Assembly: GCA_002356455.1 (NCBI GenBank)
Contig: AP017968.1
Span: forward strand, 806,001 to 870,000
Direction of reading: 5' to 3'
DNA length: 64,000 nt
Source: Fusobacterium varium
Lineage (GTDB): Bacteria > Fusobacteriota > Fusobacteriia > Fusobacteriales > Fusobacteriaceae
This document shows, piece after piece, positions 42,962 to 52,558 of this stretch. Under the pieces are notes generated by a model, which ran no database searches, was not told where the DNA came from, and saw nothing but the letters and a program-made list of their open reading frames with translations. Every line of letters begins with the position of its first letter. The first letter of the stretch is position 1. The translations under genes were made by a program, and so were the position numbers.

Positions 42962-43726
42962 AATGAGGATAATAAGATGATAAAAAAAAAGAAATATAAA
43001 GAATACAATATATATTATCCAGAAGAAGAAATATTTTATGAAAAAATAGGGAAGCAAATAGTTGATAAAGAATATAAAGAATTAGAAATATATAAGAATA
43101 CAGAAAGAAATTATGTAGCCAAAATAGAAATAGAAGGAGAAAAGTATATATTAAAATCTCCTAAATCAGAAACAATAATACCTCAAAGAAGAGTACAAAC
43201 TTTAATAAAAAATGGGGAAGCATTAAATACTTTGCTAAATGTAAGAGAAAGAATAAAAGAAGGAATTACAGAATATGCAGTTCCATTTTTAGCTATAGTG
43301 AAGAAAGGTATTTTTATAAAAGAAAGTTACATATTAATGGAATGTATAGAGGGAGAACCAATAAAGAGTGTTGCAGATATAGATAAAATAATGGAAATGG
43401 CTAATAAATTGCATAAAGAAAAAATATATCATGGAGATTTAAATACTTCAAATTTTATAAAAACCAAAAATGGGATAAGGATAATAGACACTCAAGGAAA
43501 AAAGGAAAAGTATTTTTATTTTAAAAGATGGAATGACTTTTTTATAATGCAAAATGACTTATTGGTAATAGAAAAAGGCTATAAAGTGAAAGAAGAATAT
43601 TACAAAAAGAGAAAGAATATATCATATTATATGATTTTAGCTATGAGAAAAATAAAAAAGCTAAAATTTGTTGAACAACTAAAATTAAGGAAAAAAGAAT
43701 TGAGAAAAAAAGGTTGGAGAATATAA
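42926..43726 (+). repeat. Duplicated block covering the GT4 3' end and the kinase gene (module B copy)
   Basis: Matches 30805-31605 base for base by eye. The other shared blocks are 41795-42448 with 29674-30327, and 40684-41796 with 31642-32754. Confidence 0.88.
42977..43726 (+). CDS. RfaY-like LPS core kinase (module B copy)
   Basis: 249 residues, identical to the 30856 product, with ILMECIEGEPIKSV and IYHGDLNTSNFI...IRIIDTQGK as kinase motifs. It marks the end of the shared part of modules A and B; the next gene has no counterpart in module A. Confidence 0.82.
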   Translation: MIKKKKYKEYNIYYPEEEIFYEKIGKQIVDKEYKELEIYKNTERNYVAKIEIEGEKYILKSPKSETIIPQRRVQTLIKNGEALNTLLNVRERIKEGITEYAVPFLAIVKKGIFIKESYILMECIEGEPIKSVADIDKIMEMANKLHKEKIYHGDLNTSNFIKTKNGIRIIDTQGKKEKYFYFKRWNDFFIMQNDLLVIEKGYKVKEEYYKKRKNISYYMILAMRKIKKLKFVEQLKLRKKELRKKGWRI

Positions 43727-43753
43727 AAAAATATTAAAATAAAGAGGGAAAAA

Positions 43754-44929
43754 ATGGAAAAAATAAAAGTTGGACTTTTAGTTGAAGAATTTTATGATAA
43801 AGATTTAGGTGGTTTTGGAGGATATGGAATTTTAGCTAAAGAATATATTACTAAATATTTACCTTTTGAAGAAATAGAAATAGAGGTTATAATAGGGAGT
43901 AATTCAAAAAAAGAATCAAAAACAATAGTAAGAGATGGAATAAAAATACATTATTTGCCTAAAAATTGGTCTAGTAAATTTGATATTGATTTTATATATT
44001 TATCAAAAGTAAAAAAATTTTTTAAAGAACAAAAATTTGATATATATATGAGTATAGAAATGAGTAAAATAGCTTATGAAGTTTTAAAAAGAGAAAAAAG
44101 TAAAAAATTAATACTTTGGATTCAGGATCCTAGACCTAAATATGATTGGGAAGAGATAAAAAGTGTCACATTGTCAAATGAATATGATAGTTACTTGAAT
44201 TATTATTCTAAATGGGAAAAAAAAATACAAAAATTATTAAATAAATTAAATATGGAAAATAGGCTTATATTGATATCCCAAGGAAAATATTTAAAGAAAA
44301 AAGCAATAGATCTTTATAAGTTACCTCAAAGTGTTGAAATAAAGTATTTTCCAAATCCTGTAGAAATACAAAATAATATTAATTTTAATTTAAAGAAAGA
44401 TTCTGTTATATTTTTAGGAAGACTAACTCCAGTGAAGAGACCATGGATATATTTTGAATTAGCAAAATTTTTTCCAGAAAAAATATTCTATGTTTGTGGA
44501 CAAGGTTATGAAATAAATGAAATATTAGAAAAATATAAAGGAATAAAAAACTTGAAATTTATGGGTCATGTTTCTGGGGAACAAAAAGATAAATTATTGA
44601 GAGAAGCTAAAGTATTGGTGAATACATCAATACATGAAGCAATACCTGTTTCTTTTTTAGAAGCAATATCATATGGATTAAAAATTTTAAGTTGTCAAAA
44701 TCCTGATAACATAACTATAGATAATGGATATTTTACAGGAATAGTTTTAGGAGATGGATTTGATGAATTAGAAAAGTTCCGAAATGGATTAAAATATTGT
44801 TTTGATAATTATAATGAATCTGAAATTTTAGAATCTTTAATTAAAATAAAGAAAAACCATGATCTTTTTAAATTTATAGAAGAAGGAAGAAAAATTATAA
44901 AAAATGGGGTAAGAAATGAAAGAAATTAA
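43754..44929 (+). CDS. GT4-type glycosyltransferase
   Basis: 391 residues, GT-B fold. The N terminus VGLLVEEFYDKDLGGFGGYG (about 6-25) has the glycine-rich acceptor-domain loop. The C-terminal domain has VIFLGRLTPVKRPWIYFELA (about 217) and VNTSIHEAIPVSFLEAISYG (about 300), the GT4 E-x7-E donor motif. Specific to module B. The SD agagggaaa lies before the ATG. It overlaps the GT2 gene by 14 bases. Confidence 0.87.
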   Translation: MEKIKVGLLVEEFYDKDLGGFGGYGILAKEYITKYLPFEEIEIEVIIGSNSKKESKTIVRDGIKIHYLPKNWSSKFDIDFIYLSKVKKFFKEQKFDIYMSIEMSKIAYEVLKREKSKKLILWIQDPRPKYDWEEIKSVTLSNEYDSYLNYYSKWEKKIQKLLNKLNMENRLILISQGKYLKKKAIDLYKLPQSVEIKYFPNPVEIQNNINFNLKKDSVIFLGRLTPVKRPWIYFELAKFFPEKIFYVCGQGYEINEILEKYKGIKNLKFMGHVSGEQKDKLLREAKVLVNTSIHEAIPVSFLEAISYGLKILSCQNPDNITIDNGYFTGIVLGDGFDELEKFRNGLKYCFDNYNESEILESLIKIKKNHDLFKFIEEGRKIIKNGVRNERN

Positions 44930-45842
44930 TTTAACCATAGCAGTAGCAATATATAATATAGAAAAATATCTTCCTAAATGTTTAGAAAGCTTATTGAATC
45001 AAAGTATAAAAGAGAATTATGAAATCTTATTGATTAATGATGGCTCAACAGATAACTCCTTAAAAATATGTGAAGAATTTTTAATAAAAGGATTAAAAGC
45101 AGAAATATTGACTAAAAAAAATGAAGGTTTGAGTAGTGTCAGAAATTTAGCAATAAATGAAGCTAAAGGAAAGTATATTTTTTTTATTGATGGAGATGAT
45201 TGGATAGAAAAAAATACTATTGGAACAATTTTTAGCAATATAGAAGATTTTGATATGTTAACTTTTGGATTTAATTGGAATTTTCCAGAGGAATTGATAG
45301 TAGATTTGAGATTTCAAAAAAATGAAATATTTAATGAGGATATAGAAAATGAAATATTTAAAAATAATATTAATACAGCAGTTTGGAATAAAGTTTTTAA
45401 AAAAGAGATAATTATAAAAAATAACTTAAAGTTTCCAGAGTTAAAAGGAGCAGAAGATTATCTTTTTATATATGAATATTTGTTAAAGTGTCAAAATGTA
45501 AAAAAAATATCTATTCCATTATATAATTATAATCAGAGAGAAAACAGTCTTTCTAATGAGAAAAAAGAATTTTTTTATATAAATACTTTAAAAGTTTATA
45601 AAGAATTAATAAAAAAAAATGAGAGAAAAGACACTTATTTTCTAAAATATATCTTAGAAAATTATATTTATTTAATAAGAGAATATAATAAAAAAAATAG
45701 AAAATTAAAAAATATGGAAATAGAAGAATTGAGGAAAAATATAGAGAATTTTTTTAAAATTAAAAAAATATTTTTTAATAAAAAAATAAGGTTAAAGACT
45801 AAAATAAGATATTTAAAATTAAAAAAAGGATGGATTTTATAG
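44916..45842 (+). CDS. GT2-family glycosyltransferase
   Basis: 308 residues. Classic GT-A family 2 start: LTIAVAIYNIEKYLPKCLES (about 6-25), ILLINDGSTDNSLKICEEF (nucleotide-binding Asp), NEGLSSVRNLAINEAKGKYI and the metal-binding FIDGDDWIE (DxD type, about 90). The C terminus is basic and hydrophobic, as expected for a peripheral inner-membrane enzyme. It overlaps both neighbours (14 bases upstream, 13 bases downstream), so the three genes are coupled. Confidence 0.92.
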   Translation: MKEINLTIAVAIYNIEKYLPKCLESLLNQSIKENYEILLINDGSTDNSLKICEEFLIKGLKAEILTKKNEGLSSVRNLAINEAKGKYIFFIDGDDWIEKNTIGTIFSNIEDFDMLTFGFNWNFPEELIVDLRFQKNEIFNEDIENEIFKNNINTAVWNKVFKKEIIIKNNLKFPELKGAEDYLFIYEYLLKCQNVKKISIPLYNYNQRENSLSNEKKEFFYINTLKVYKELIKKNERKDTYFLKYILENYIYLIREYNKKNRKLKNMEIEELRKNIENFFKIKKIFFNKKIRLKTKIRYLKLKKGWIL

Positions 45843-47179
45843 TGAGGTTATTCGAAATTGATTTAAAAAATAAAGATAGATTTTTAAAGTATTTCATAAT
45901 TATATTTTTATTAATCTTGATATTTGGGACAAAAGGAAGTTTATTACTGGGAATAATTCCTTTAGGTTATTTTTTTTATAGAAGAAGAGATATAAGCATA
46001 ATAGAAGTTTTAAATATATTTGAGCAAGGAATTTTTTATAAATTTTTTATAAGTTTAATATATGAATATGGAAATATGAGAAATGAAAGCATAAGATCGT
46101 TAATACTTTTGGCTATCATTAATTTATTTCTTAATTTTAAAAAAAATAATTTAAAATTATTTAAAATACCAATAGTTTTGGCAGGATGGTTTTTTATTGG
46201 CTTATTATGGAATTATTTATCTTCTGGAAATATAGAAAGTTTAACAATATTTTATAAAGAAAATATTTATTTACTACTTCCTTTTTCCTTAAATATTCTT
46301 TTTATAAAAAATGAAACTTTGTTATTTATATGTAAAAAAATGGTTCCTATAAGCATATTTGGATTTCTTTTTAAAGTTATAAATGCAGTAAGAGTATATG
46401 AAATGAAAGGTAATTTAATATCTGTTCTTTCATTAATAGTTCCCTATACTTTTTTTTCAATATTTTTAGAAAAAAATAAATATTTAAAATTTATAAATTT
46501 AGTTTCTTTCATTACAGGAATTTGGATTATAGTAAAAACTGGGGCACGAGGAGCACTTGGTGGAATAGTAGTAGGAATAATAATAGGAATAATATTAAAT
46601 AAAGGCTGGAAAGGAATTATACTATCTGTAATTCTGTTATTTATTGTTATTTTAGGGTTACAATTTTCACCTAAAATAGAGAAGCATTTCTTGAAAATGA
46701 ATGATTTTTCTACAAGAAGCCGTTATTACTTAGTAGATGCAGGAATATATACTTTTAAAAATAATTTTATATTTGGTAGTGGTAGGGGCAATACTCAAAA
46801 ATATTTTATTGAATATTCAAATACAGATTTTAATTCTAAAAAATACTTAAAAAATGATAATGAGATTAAAATAACAAAAGAAATTTATCTTAAAACTTTT
46901 CCAGATACACATAATATTTTTATAGATTTTTTAGCAGAATATGGAATATTAGGTATCTTTATTACTTTCTTTTTGGGAATAATAATACCAATAGGCATAT
47001 GCAGACAATATTTTATTACTAAAAATAATGAAATTTTACAAATTTTGGTATCTTTAATTTCTTTTTTAGTTTCTGGAATGTCTTGGAGTTTATGGACAAG
47101 ACATAATGAAGGAATACCATATTTTATAGTATTACTATGGTTTTTTTGCATTATTCAACATCAAAATAAGAAGTATTAA
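45830..47179 (+). CDS. O-antigen ligase / polymerase-like membrane protein (module B)
   Basis: 449 residues with about eleven to twelve membrane helices. Ligase/Wzy_C features: TGARGALGGIVVGIIIGI near 235 and the periplasmic-loop motif DTHNIFIDFLAEYGILGI near 360. It plays the place of the module A ligase-like gene at 33220 but is not the same sequence. The start is uncertain: ATG 45830 is almost on top of the SD (aaaaagga), while GTG 45842 would have it at about 11 bases; I give the longer form. A terminator follows. Confidence 0.8.
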   Translation: MDFIVRLFEIDLKNKDRFLKYFIIIFLLILIFGTKGSLLLGIIPLGYFFYRRRDISIIEVLNIFEQGIFYKFFISLIYEYGNMRNESIRSLILLAIINLFLNFKKNNLKLFKIPIVLAGWFFIGLLWNYLSSGNIESLTIFYKENIYLLLPFSLNILFIKNETLLFICKKMVPISIFGFLFKVINAVRVYEMKGNLISVLSLIVPYTFFSIFLEKNKYLKFINLVSFITGIWIIVKTGARGALGGIVVGIIIGIILNKGWKGIILSVILLFIVILGLQFSPKIEKHFLKMNDFSTRSRYYLVDAGIYTFKNNFIFGSGRGNTQKYFIEYSNTDFNSKKYLKNDNEIKITKEIYLKTFPDTHNIFIDFLAEYGILGIFITFFLGIIIPIGICRQYFITKNNEILQILVSLISFLVSGMSWSLWTRHNEGIPYFIVLLWFFCIIQHQNKKY

Positions 47180-47293
47180 ATTTTAGAAAAATAATATTAA
47201 AAAAATAAAGATATGTTTTATTAAATAATAATATAGTCTAAATATGTTTAAGAATTAAAGAAGAAAAACGAATAAAATTATAGTTAAATTAAA

Positions 47294-47328
47294 AAGAGAT
47301 CATATTTTATATATGATTTCTTTTTTTA
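47294..47328 (+). terminator. Terminator of module B
   Basis: ATCATAT (47299-47305) pairs with ATATGAT (47311-47317), extended by A-T and G-C pairs outside, followed by TTTTTTT. Confidence 0.7.
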
Positions 47329-47550
47329 TTCTTTAAAACACATATATAACATATTTATACTATAAAAAAAACTTAGAATATGTTGTCAAACAATAAATAT
47401 AAGCTAAATAAAAAATATTTTAAATTTTTATAAAAAAATAAAAAATCTATTTTTAAAACTTTTTAATTTTAAAGAATACTATAGTAATTTTTTTAGTTTT
47501 CATATTTTTATTTGCAGCATAATGTTATGGAAAAAAATAAAATAATGATG

Positions 47551-47556
47551 TATAAT
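47551..47556 (+). promoter_or_regulatory. -10 element of the O-antigen cluster
   Basis: TATAAT preceded by AATGATG, 110 bases before the ATG at 47666. Confidence 0.5.
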
Positions 47557-47665
47557 TTATTTTGAAAACTATAATTTTGCGCTTAAAAAGTTAAAATAAA
47601 ATAAAAAATGAAAATAAATTAAAAAAATAAAAAATGTTACAGAAAATTCTTGGGAGGATTTTATT

Positions 47666-49825
47666 ATGGAGAAAAAAAAAATAAGTATCATAGGGATAAC
47701 ATATGTAGCTTTGTTATTTATAGTGTATGAAATGATGCTTAGAATAACTGGATTTAGCATTAATACCGCTGTTTATGGTTTATTTGCTATTTTAGTTTTT
47801 TTCTATTCTATAACAGGAAATCTAAGTTTTAGTGAAGAAGAGGTTAATTATAATACTGTTTTTATTAATAGTTTCATATTTGGGATATTTTTTATGTTTT
47901 ATAAAACTCTTACGATTTTTACAGTATTTATTGTATTTTCACTTTTTCAGTTATTTATTTATAGATTAATAATGAAATTTAAAGAAAAGAATAAAAATGG
48001 TACTCCTAGAATAATAAATGAAAGAAGTCTTATAAAATTTTGTATAGATTCTTTGGGAATAATTTTAGGAATGATAGGAGCTTTCATGTCAAAGTATGGT
48101 CTAGCATGGGAGGAGAAATTAGAATCAGAATATATATTTACATATTTAGGAATATTTTTGATTGGATACTTTTATACAAGAATGAACGACAAAAGTTGGA
48201 GTTATACAAATATATTAGATGTTTTAAACCTTATTTGTTTAAATAGTATATCAACAATTGTTTTTTTGGTAATCATATATGCAAGAATAATTGATGACTA
48301 TCCAGTCTTTACAGTATTAGTTTCACTAATACTTTCAATTTCATTTCAATTGTTTTGTAGATATTTATTTAGATTAAAGAGATTTTATAAAAGTAAAAAT
48401 AGAGAATTGATACCAGAAGAAAGGGTTTTAGTGTATGGTGCAGGAGAAGCAGGAGTAATATTGGCTCAGGAATCAATGACAAATCCTATTTTTCCATATC
48501 ATATAGTTGGATTTTTAGATGATGATCCAAAGAAAAAAGATACATACATATATAATATAAAAGTTTTAGGGAATAGGGAAAATTTAGAAGAAGTAATTAA
48601 AAAAGAAAAGGTATCAGAGGTTCTTTTAGCATTACCATCTCTTCACAGTTCAGATATGAGAAATATTGTAGATAGAATTAAATCAGTTGGAAATGTAGAA
48701 ATAAAAACTGTTCCAACTATAGCAGAAATATTGGAAAATAGAGAACTAGCTTCCCAGCTAAGAAAAGTAAAAATTGAAGATTTGCTTGGAAGAGATGAAA
48801 TAGTAATAAATGATGGAAATATTAGGAATTTGATTGAAGGAAAGGTTATTTTTGTAACTGGTGGAGCAGGAAGTATTGGTTCTGAACTTTCAAGACAAAT
48901 AGCTAAATATTCTCCTAAACAGTTGATAAACATAGATATTAATGAGAATTCAATATATTTTCTTGAACTTGAAATGAAAAGAAGATATCCAAATCTTGAA
49001 TTAATCTCAGAGATATGTAATGTGAGAGAGAAAGAAAAACTTGAAATACTTTTTAAAAAATATAGACCAAACATAGTATTTCATGCAGCAGCACATAAGC
49101 ATGTACCTTTGATGGAACATAATCCAGAGGAAGCTGTAAAGAATAATATATTTGGAACTAAAAATGTAGCTGAATGTGCTGATAAATATAGAGTTGAAAA
49201 AATGGTTCTTATCTCAACAGATAAAGCAGTAAATCCAACAAATGTAATGGGAGCAAGTAAAAGGGCTTGTGAGCTTGTAATTCAACATATGAATAAAATT
49301 TCTAAAAATACAAAATATATGGCAGTAAGATTTGGAAATGTATTGGGAAGTAATGGATCAGTTATTCCAATATTTAGAAAGTTATTAGAAGAAGGTAAAA
49401 ATCTTACTCTAACTCATAAAGATATAACAAGATATTTTATGACAATACCAGAAGCAGCGCAGTTGGTAATAGAAGCAGGTTCATTAGGAAATGGAGGAGA
49501 GATATTTATTCTTGACATGGGAAAACCAGTGAAAATTTATGATCTTGCACAAACAATGATAAAACTTTCAAACTCAAATGTAGGAATAGATATAGTAGGA
49601 CTTAGACCAGGAGAAAAGCTTTTTGAAGAACTTCTTTATGATGTTAATTCTGCAATTAAGACAGAAAACAAGAAGATTTTTATAACAAAAATAGAAGATG
49701 GAGAAGTAGATATAACACAGTTTTTTGAAAGTTTATGGAGAGCTGGGCAACATGCAGATGGAGATGAAATTAAAAGTATAATGAAAAAACTAGTTGTTTC
49801 ATATAAAGAAGTAAGTTATTTGTAA
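47666..49825 (+). CDS. Membrane UDP-sugar 4,6-dehydratase, WbpM/PglF/CapD family
   Basis: 719 residues, longer than most relatives (about 590-665). The N-terminal third has about seven to nine hydrophobic segments. A CoA-binding-like Rossmann domain follows (VLVYGAGEAGVILAQESM, about 253), then the SDR catalytic domain: VIFVTGGAGSIGSELSRQIA (about 393), HAAAHKHVPLMEHNP, ISTDKAVNPTNVMGASKRAC (about 520, with Met in place of the usual SDR Tyr, as in WbpM) and LRPGEKLFEELLYD. It converts UDP-GlcNAc to the 4-keto-6-deoxy sugar. It is the first gene of a Wzx/Wzy cluster and precedes the initiating transferase. Confidence 0.92.
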   Translation: MEKKKISIIGITYVALLFIVYEMMLRITGFSINTAVYGLFAILVFFYSITGNLSFSEEEVNYNTVFINSFIFGIFFMFYKTLTIFTVFIVFSLFQLFIYRLIMKFKEKNKNGTPRIINERSLIKFCIDSLGIILGMIGAFMSKYGLAWEEKLESEYIFTYLGIFLIGYFYTRMNDKSWSYTNILDVLNLICLNSISTIVFLVIIYARIIDDYPVFTVLVSLILSISFQLFCRYLFRLKRFYKSKNRELIPEERVLVYGAGEAGVILAQESMTNPIFPYHIVGFLDDDPKKKDTYIYNIKVLGNRENLEEVIKKEKVSEVLLALPSLHSSDMRNIVDRIKSVGNVEIKTVPTIAEILENRELASQLRKVKIEDLLGRDEIVINDGNIRNLIEGKVIFVTGGAGSIGSELSRQIAKYSPKQLINIDINENSIYFLELEMKRRYPNLELISEICNVREKEKLEILFKKYRPNIVFHAAAHKHVPLMEHNPEEAVKNNIFGTKNVAECADKYRVEKMVLISTDKAVNPTNVMGASKRACELVIQHMNKISKNTKYMAVRFGNVLGSNGSVIPIFRKLLEEGKNLTLTHKDITRYFMTIPEAAQLVIEAGSLGNGGEIFILDMGKPVKIYDLAQTMIKLSNSNVGIDIVGLRPGEKLFEELLYDVNSAIKTENKKIFITKIEDGEVDITQFFESLWRAGQHADGDEIKSIMKKLVVSYKEVSYL

Positions 49826-49841
49826 TGGGGGAAAGTAGAGA

Positions 49842-50522
49842 ATGTTTTTAAAGAGAGTATTTGATATATTAGTATCATTTTTAGGAATAATATTCTTTTT
49901 GCCTTTAATGATACTAACAGGATTAATTATAAAGTTTACTTCATCAGGTCCTGTATTTTTTAAGCAGAAGAGATTGACAATAGGAATGAAGGAATTTACT
50001 ATTTATAAATTTAGAAGCATGAGAACAGACTTTGATAGAGATGCTAAGGGGATACAGGTAAAAGGAAGCAGCAGCGCAATAACACCTTTTGGAAAATTTA
50101 TCAGAAAGACTAAGATAGATGAACTTCCACAATTATTTAATATCTTTATCGGAGATATGAGCTTTATAGGACCAAGACCAGAACTTCCAAGAAGATTAAA
50201 ATATTATTCTGAAAGAGATAAAGGTATTTTTAAAGTAAGAAGTGGAATATCATCTCCAGCTAGCATAGTGTTTTCTGATGAGGAGTATCTAATGAATCAG
50301 GTTTTAGATCCAGAAAAATTCTATATAGAGCAAATAATGCCATATAAGATAGAGCTTAATCTGTATTATGTAGAAAACAGAACCTTTTGGAATGATATTT
50401 ATCTGATAATAGCTACTTTTTTAAAGATAATAAATAAAGCAAAAATTCAATGGATAGTAAAAGATGAAATACTTTTAAATAAAAAGAATGAAGTAATAGA
50501 AAAAATAGGAGTTGAGTATTAA
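49842..50522 (+). CDS. Undecaprenyl-phosphate sugar phosphotransferase (bacterial sugar transferase family)
   Basis: 226 residues. An N-terminal re-entrant/membrane helix (ILVSFLGIIFFLPLMILTGLI, about 8-28) is followed by the catalytic PF02397 domain: GPVFFKQKRLTIGMKEFTIY, then KFRSMRTDFD and KTKIDELPQLFNIFIGDMSF and IGPRPELP (about 107). It is in the small PglC/WbpL-replacing class. It loads the first sugar-1-phosphate of the repeat unit onto undecaprenyl phosphate. Its stop overlaps the ATG of the next gene by one base, suggesting it uses the sugar made by the neighbouring dehydratase and reductase. Confidence 0.92.
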   Translation: MFLKRVFDILVSFLGIIFFLPLMILTGLIIKFTSSGPVFFKQKRLTIGMKEFTIYKFRSMRTDFDRDAKGIQVKGSSSAITPFGKFIRKTKIDELPQLFNIFIGDMSFIGPRPELPRRLKYYSERDKGIFKVRSGISSPASIVFSDEEYLMNQVLDPEKFYIEQIMPYKIELNLYYVENRTFWNDIYLIIATFLKIINKAKIQWIVKDEILLNKKNEVIEKIGVEY

Positions 50523-51322
50523 TGGAAAATAAAAAAAAGACTCTTATGATAACAGGAGCATCAGGATTTATAGGAACAAACTTTATAGAAAGATACAAAG
50601 AAAAATATAACATAGTTCCTGTAGATTTATTAAAAGTAAAACCTGAAGAGATTGAATTTAAAGATGTAGATACAGTACTTCATTTAGCAGCTTTGGTTCA
50701 CCAGATGAATGGAGCACCAAGAGAGAAATACTTTGAAATAAATACAGAATTAACAAGAAAAATAGCAGAAGCAGCAAAGAAGAATAAAGTTAAGCATTTT
50801 GTTTTTTACAGTACAGTAGCTGTTTATGGAACTCATGGAAGTCTTAATGAAAAGTTAATATTAACTAAAGAATCAAAAGTAAATCCTAAAACACCATATG
50901 CTCAAAGTAAATGGGAAGCGGAAAAAATCTTGAAAAATTTAGAAAATAGCAATTTTAAAATATCAATATTAAGACCTCCAATGGTATATGGAGAAAATTG
51001 TCCTGGAAATATGAAAAGATTAGAAAAACTAGTAAAAATATTTCCAATACTTCCATTTGGTAATGATGAAAACAAAAGAACATTAGTACATATAGATAAA
51101 TTATTAGAAATAACTAAAGATGTGATAGATAAAGAAATAATAGGAATAATTATACCTAAAGATGATAAAGATATATCAATAAAAGAGATATTAGAATATA
51201 TATTTAAAGAAAAAAATAAAAGAAGAATATTAATCAAATTTCCTAAATTTATGAGAAATATTTTATATAAAATAACTCCTGAAATGATTGAAAGTTTATA
51301 TGGAGATTTAAGATTTAAATAA
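50522..51322 (+). CDS. NAD-dependent epimerase/reductase (SDR), WbpV-like
   Basis: 266 residues, extended SDR. LMITGASGFIGTNFIERY (about 8-25) is the NAD site, VLHLAALVHQMNG near 53, FYSTVAVYG near 98 and the catalytic YAQSKWEAE near 123, then LRPPMVYGENCPGNMKRL. Proteins of this type sit next to initiating sugar transferases and reduce or epimerise C4 of UDP-HexNAc derivatives; WbpV in Pseudomonas makes UDP-QuiNAc from the WbpM product. A similar role here is inference from context. It overlaps the preceding gene by one base. Confidence 0.8.
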   Translation: MENKKKTLMITGASGFIGTNFIERYKEKYNIVPVDLLKVKPEEIEFKDVDTVLHLAALVHQMNGAPREKYFEINTELTRKIAEAAKKNKVKHFVFYSTVAVYGTHGSLNEKLILTKESKVNPKTPYAQSKWEAEKILKNLENSNFKISILRPPMVYGENCPGNMKRLEKLVKIFPILPFGNDENKRTLVHIDKLLEITKDVIDKEIIGIIIPKDDKDISIKEILEYIFKEKNKRRILIKFPKFMRNILYKITPEMIESLYGDLRFK

Positions 51323-51342
51323 AATTAGTATTGGAGAGAAGG

Positions 51343-52545
51343 ATGAATGTATTATTTTTACTTCCAAGATATTCTGAAAATATTAAGGATTCAACATTAG
51401 AAAAAGAATTAGTAAAAGAATTTTCAAATCAAGGAAATAAAGTTATTGTAGCAACTATCTTAGAAGAAGGAGAAACTTATTTTAAAGAGTTGGAAAATAT
51501 AAAATTACTGAAAATAAGTTGTGGAAAATACTATTCAAAGGAAACAACTAAGTTAGACAAAGGTATGACAATATTAAAAATACCATTTTTATTTTCTTTG
51601 AAAATAAAAGAAAGAATAAATGAAAAAATAGATTTAATAATTTTATCAACTCCTATGTTTAATAATCCTTTTTTAATAAAAAAATTGAGAGATTATTTTC
51701 AATGTGAAGTTTTATTAATAATTTGGGATATTTTTCCACAAAATGCAATAGATTTAGGAATTATTAAGAATAAGTTTTTAATAAAATATTTTGATAGTAA
51801 ATATAAAAAAGCATTAAAAATTTCGGATTATATAACAGTTATGTCAGAAGGAAATAAAAAATACATAAAAAATATATTTAGAATAGAAGATAAAAAAATT
51901 ATTCTTCTAAAAAATTGGGCGTATATAAAGCCTAAACTAGATATGGATAAAGAAGAAATAAGAAAAAAATATGGATATTCAGAAGAAGATTTTTTAGCTA
52001 TATTTGGTGGAAATATGGGAAAACCACAAAAATTAGAAAATATATTATCTTTAGCTGAAAAATGCTTAGAATTACCAGATGTGAAATTTATATTTGTAGG
52101 TAATGGTTCAGAAAGGGAAAGGCTGAAGAAAATAGCGATAGATAAAAGATTAAAAAATATTAGGTTTGTAGATCAGCTGCCAAGAGAAGACTATGAAAAA
52201 TTTACAAGCACTTGTAATATCGGTCTTGTAAGCCTTGATGAAAGATTTACAGTGCCAAATTTTCCTTCAAAGACAACAGATTATTTTAAATTATCGCTTC
52301 CAATTTTAGCAAGTTTAGATAAATGTTCAGCAGCAGACTATGGAAAATTTCTTGAAGAAGAGGCAAAAGGAGGAATTTTTGCTGAAGCTGGAAATGTTGA
52401 AGATTTATATAAAAAATTTCTAACTTTATACAATAGTAAAGACTTAAGAAAGCAGTTAGGAAATAATGGAAGAGAATATTATGAAAAATATTTAGGAGTA
52501 GATAAGGCATATAAAACAATAATGAATATAATAAAAAAAGATTAA
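51343..52545 (+). CDS. GT4 glycosyltransferase, WbuB-like
   Basis: 400 residues from ATG 51343 (SD ggagagaag; the frame extends to a TTG at 51331 without one). N-terminal domain: MNVLFLLPRYSENIKDSTLE and VLLIIWDIFPQNAIDLGII (about 128-146), the IWDIFP pattern of WbuB-type enzymes. Donor domain: FLAIFGGNMGKPQKLENILS, FVGNGSERERLKKI and NFPSKTTDYFKLSLPILAS. WbuB transfers L-FucNAc in E. coli O26; UDP-L-FucNAc genes lie just downstream, so this is a candidate FucNAc transferase. Confidence 0.85.
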   Translation: MNVLFLLPRYSENIKDSTLEKELVKEFSNQGNKVIVATILEEGETYFKELENIKLLKISCGKYYSKETTKLDKGMTILKIPFLFSLKIKERINEKIDLIILSTPMFNNPFLIKKLRDYFQCEVLLIIWDIFPQNAIDLGIIKNKFLIKYFDSKYKKALKISDYITVMSEGNKKYIKNIFRIEDKKIILLKNWAYIKPKLDMDKEEIRKKYGYSEEDFLAIFGGNMGKPQKLENILSLAEKCLELPDVKFIFVGNGSERERLKKIAIDKRLKNIRFVDQLPREDYEKFTSTCNIGLVSLDERFTVPNFPSKTTDYFKLSLPILASLDKCSAADYGKFLEEEAKGGIFAEAGNVEDLYKKFLTLYNSKDLRKQLGNNGREYYEKYLGVDKAYKTIMNIIKKD

Positions 52546-52558
52546 GGAGATAGATTTT

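Larger units (their letters stand above)
47180..47665. other. Regulatory intergenic region before the O-antigen cluster
   Basis: About 486 bases, extremely AT-rich. It holds the module B terminator (47294-47328), an A/T tract region without a frame, and a promoter region with TATAAT at 47551-47556. Parts resemble the region before module B (38360-38420). I do not see the 26-bp inverted repeats here, nor a JUMPStart/ops element. Confidence 0.6.

Noticed and set aside
47180-47665. JUMPStart/ops element before the O-antigen cluster
   Set aside because: No GGCGGTAGC-type core was found on the plus strand in this spacer.
48643-49074. A 143-codon minus-strand open frame inside the WbpM-like gene
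   Set aside because: It is antisense to the conserved SDR domain and has no supporting signals.
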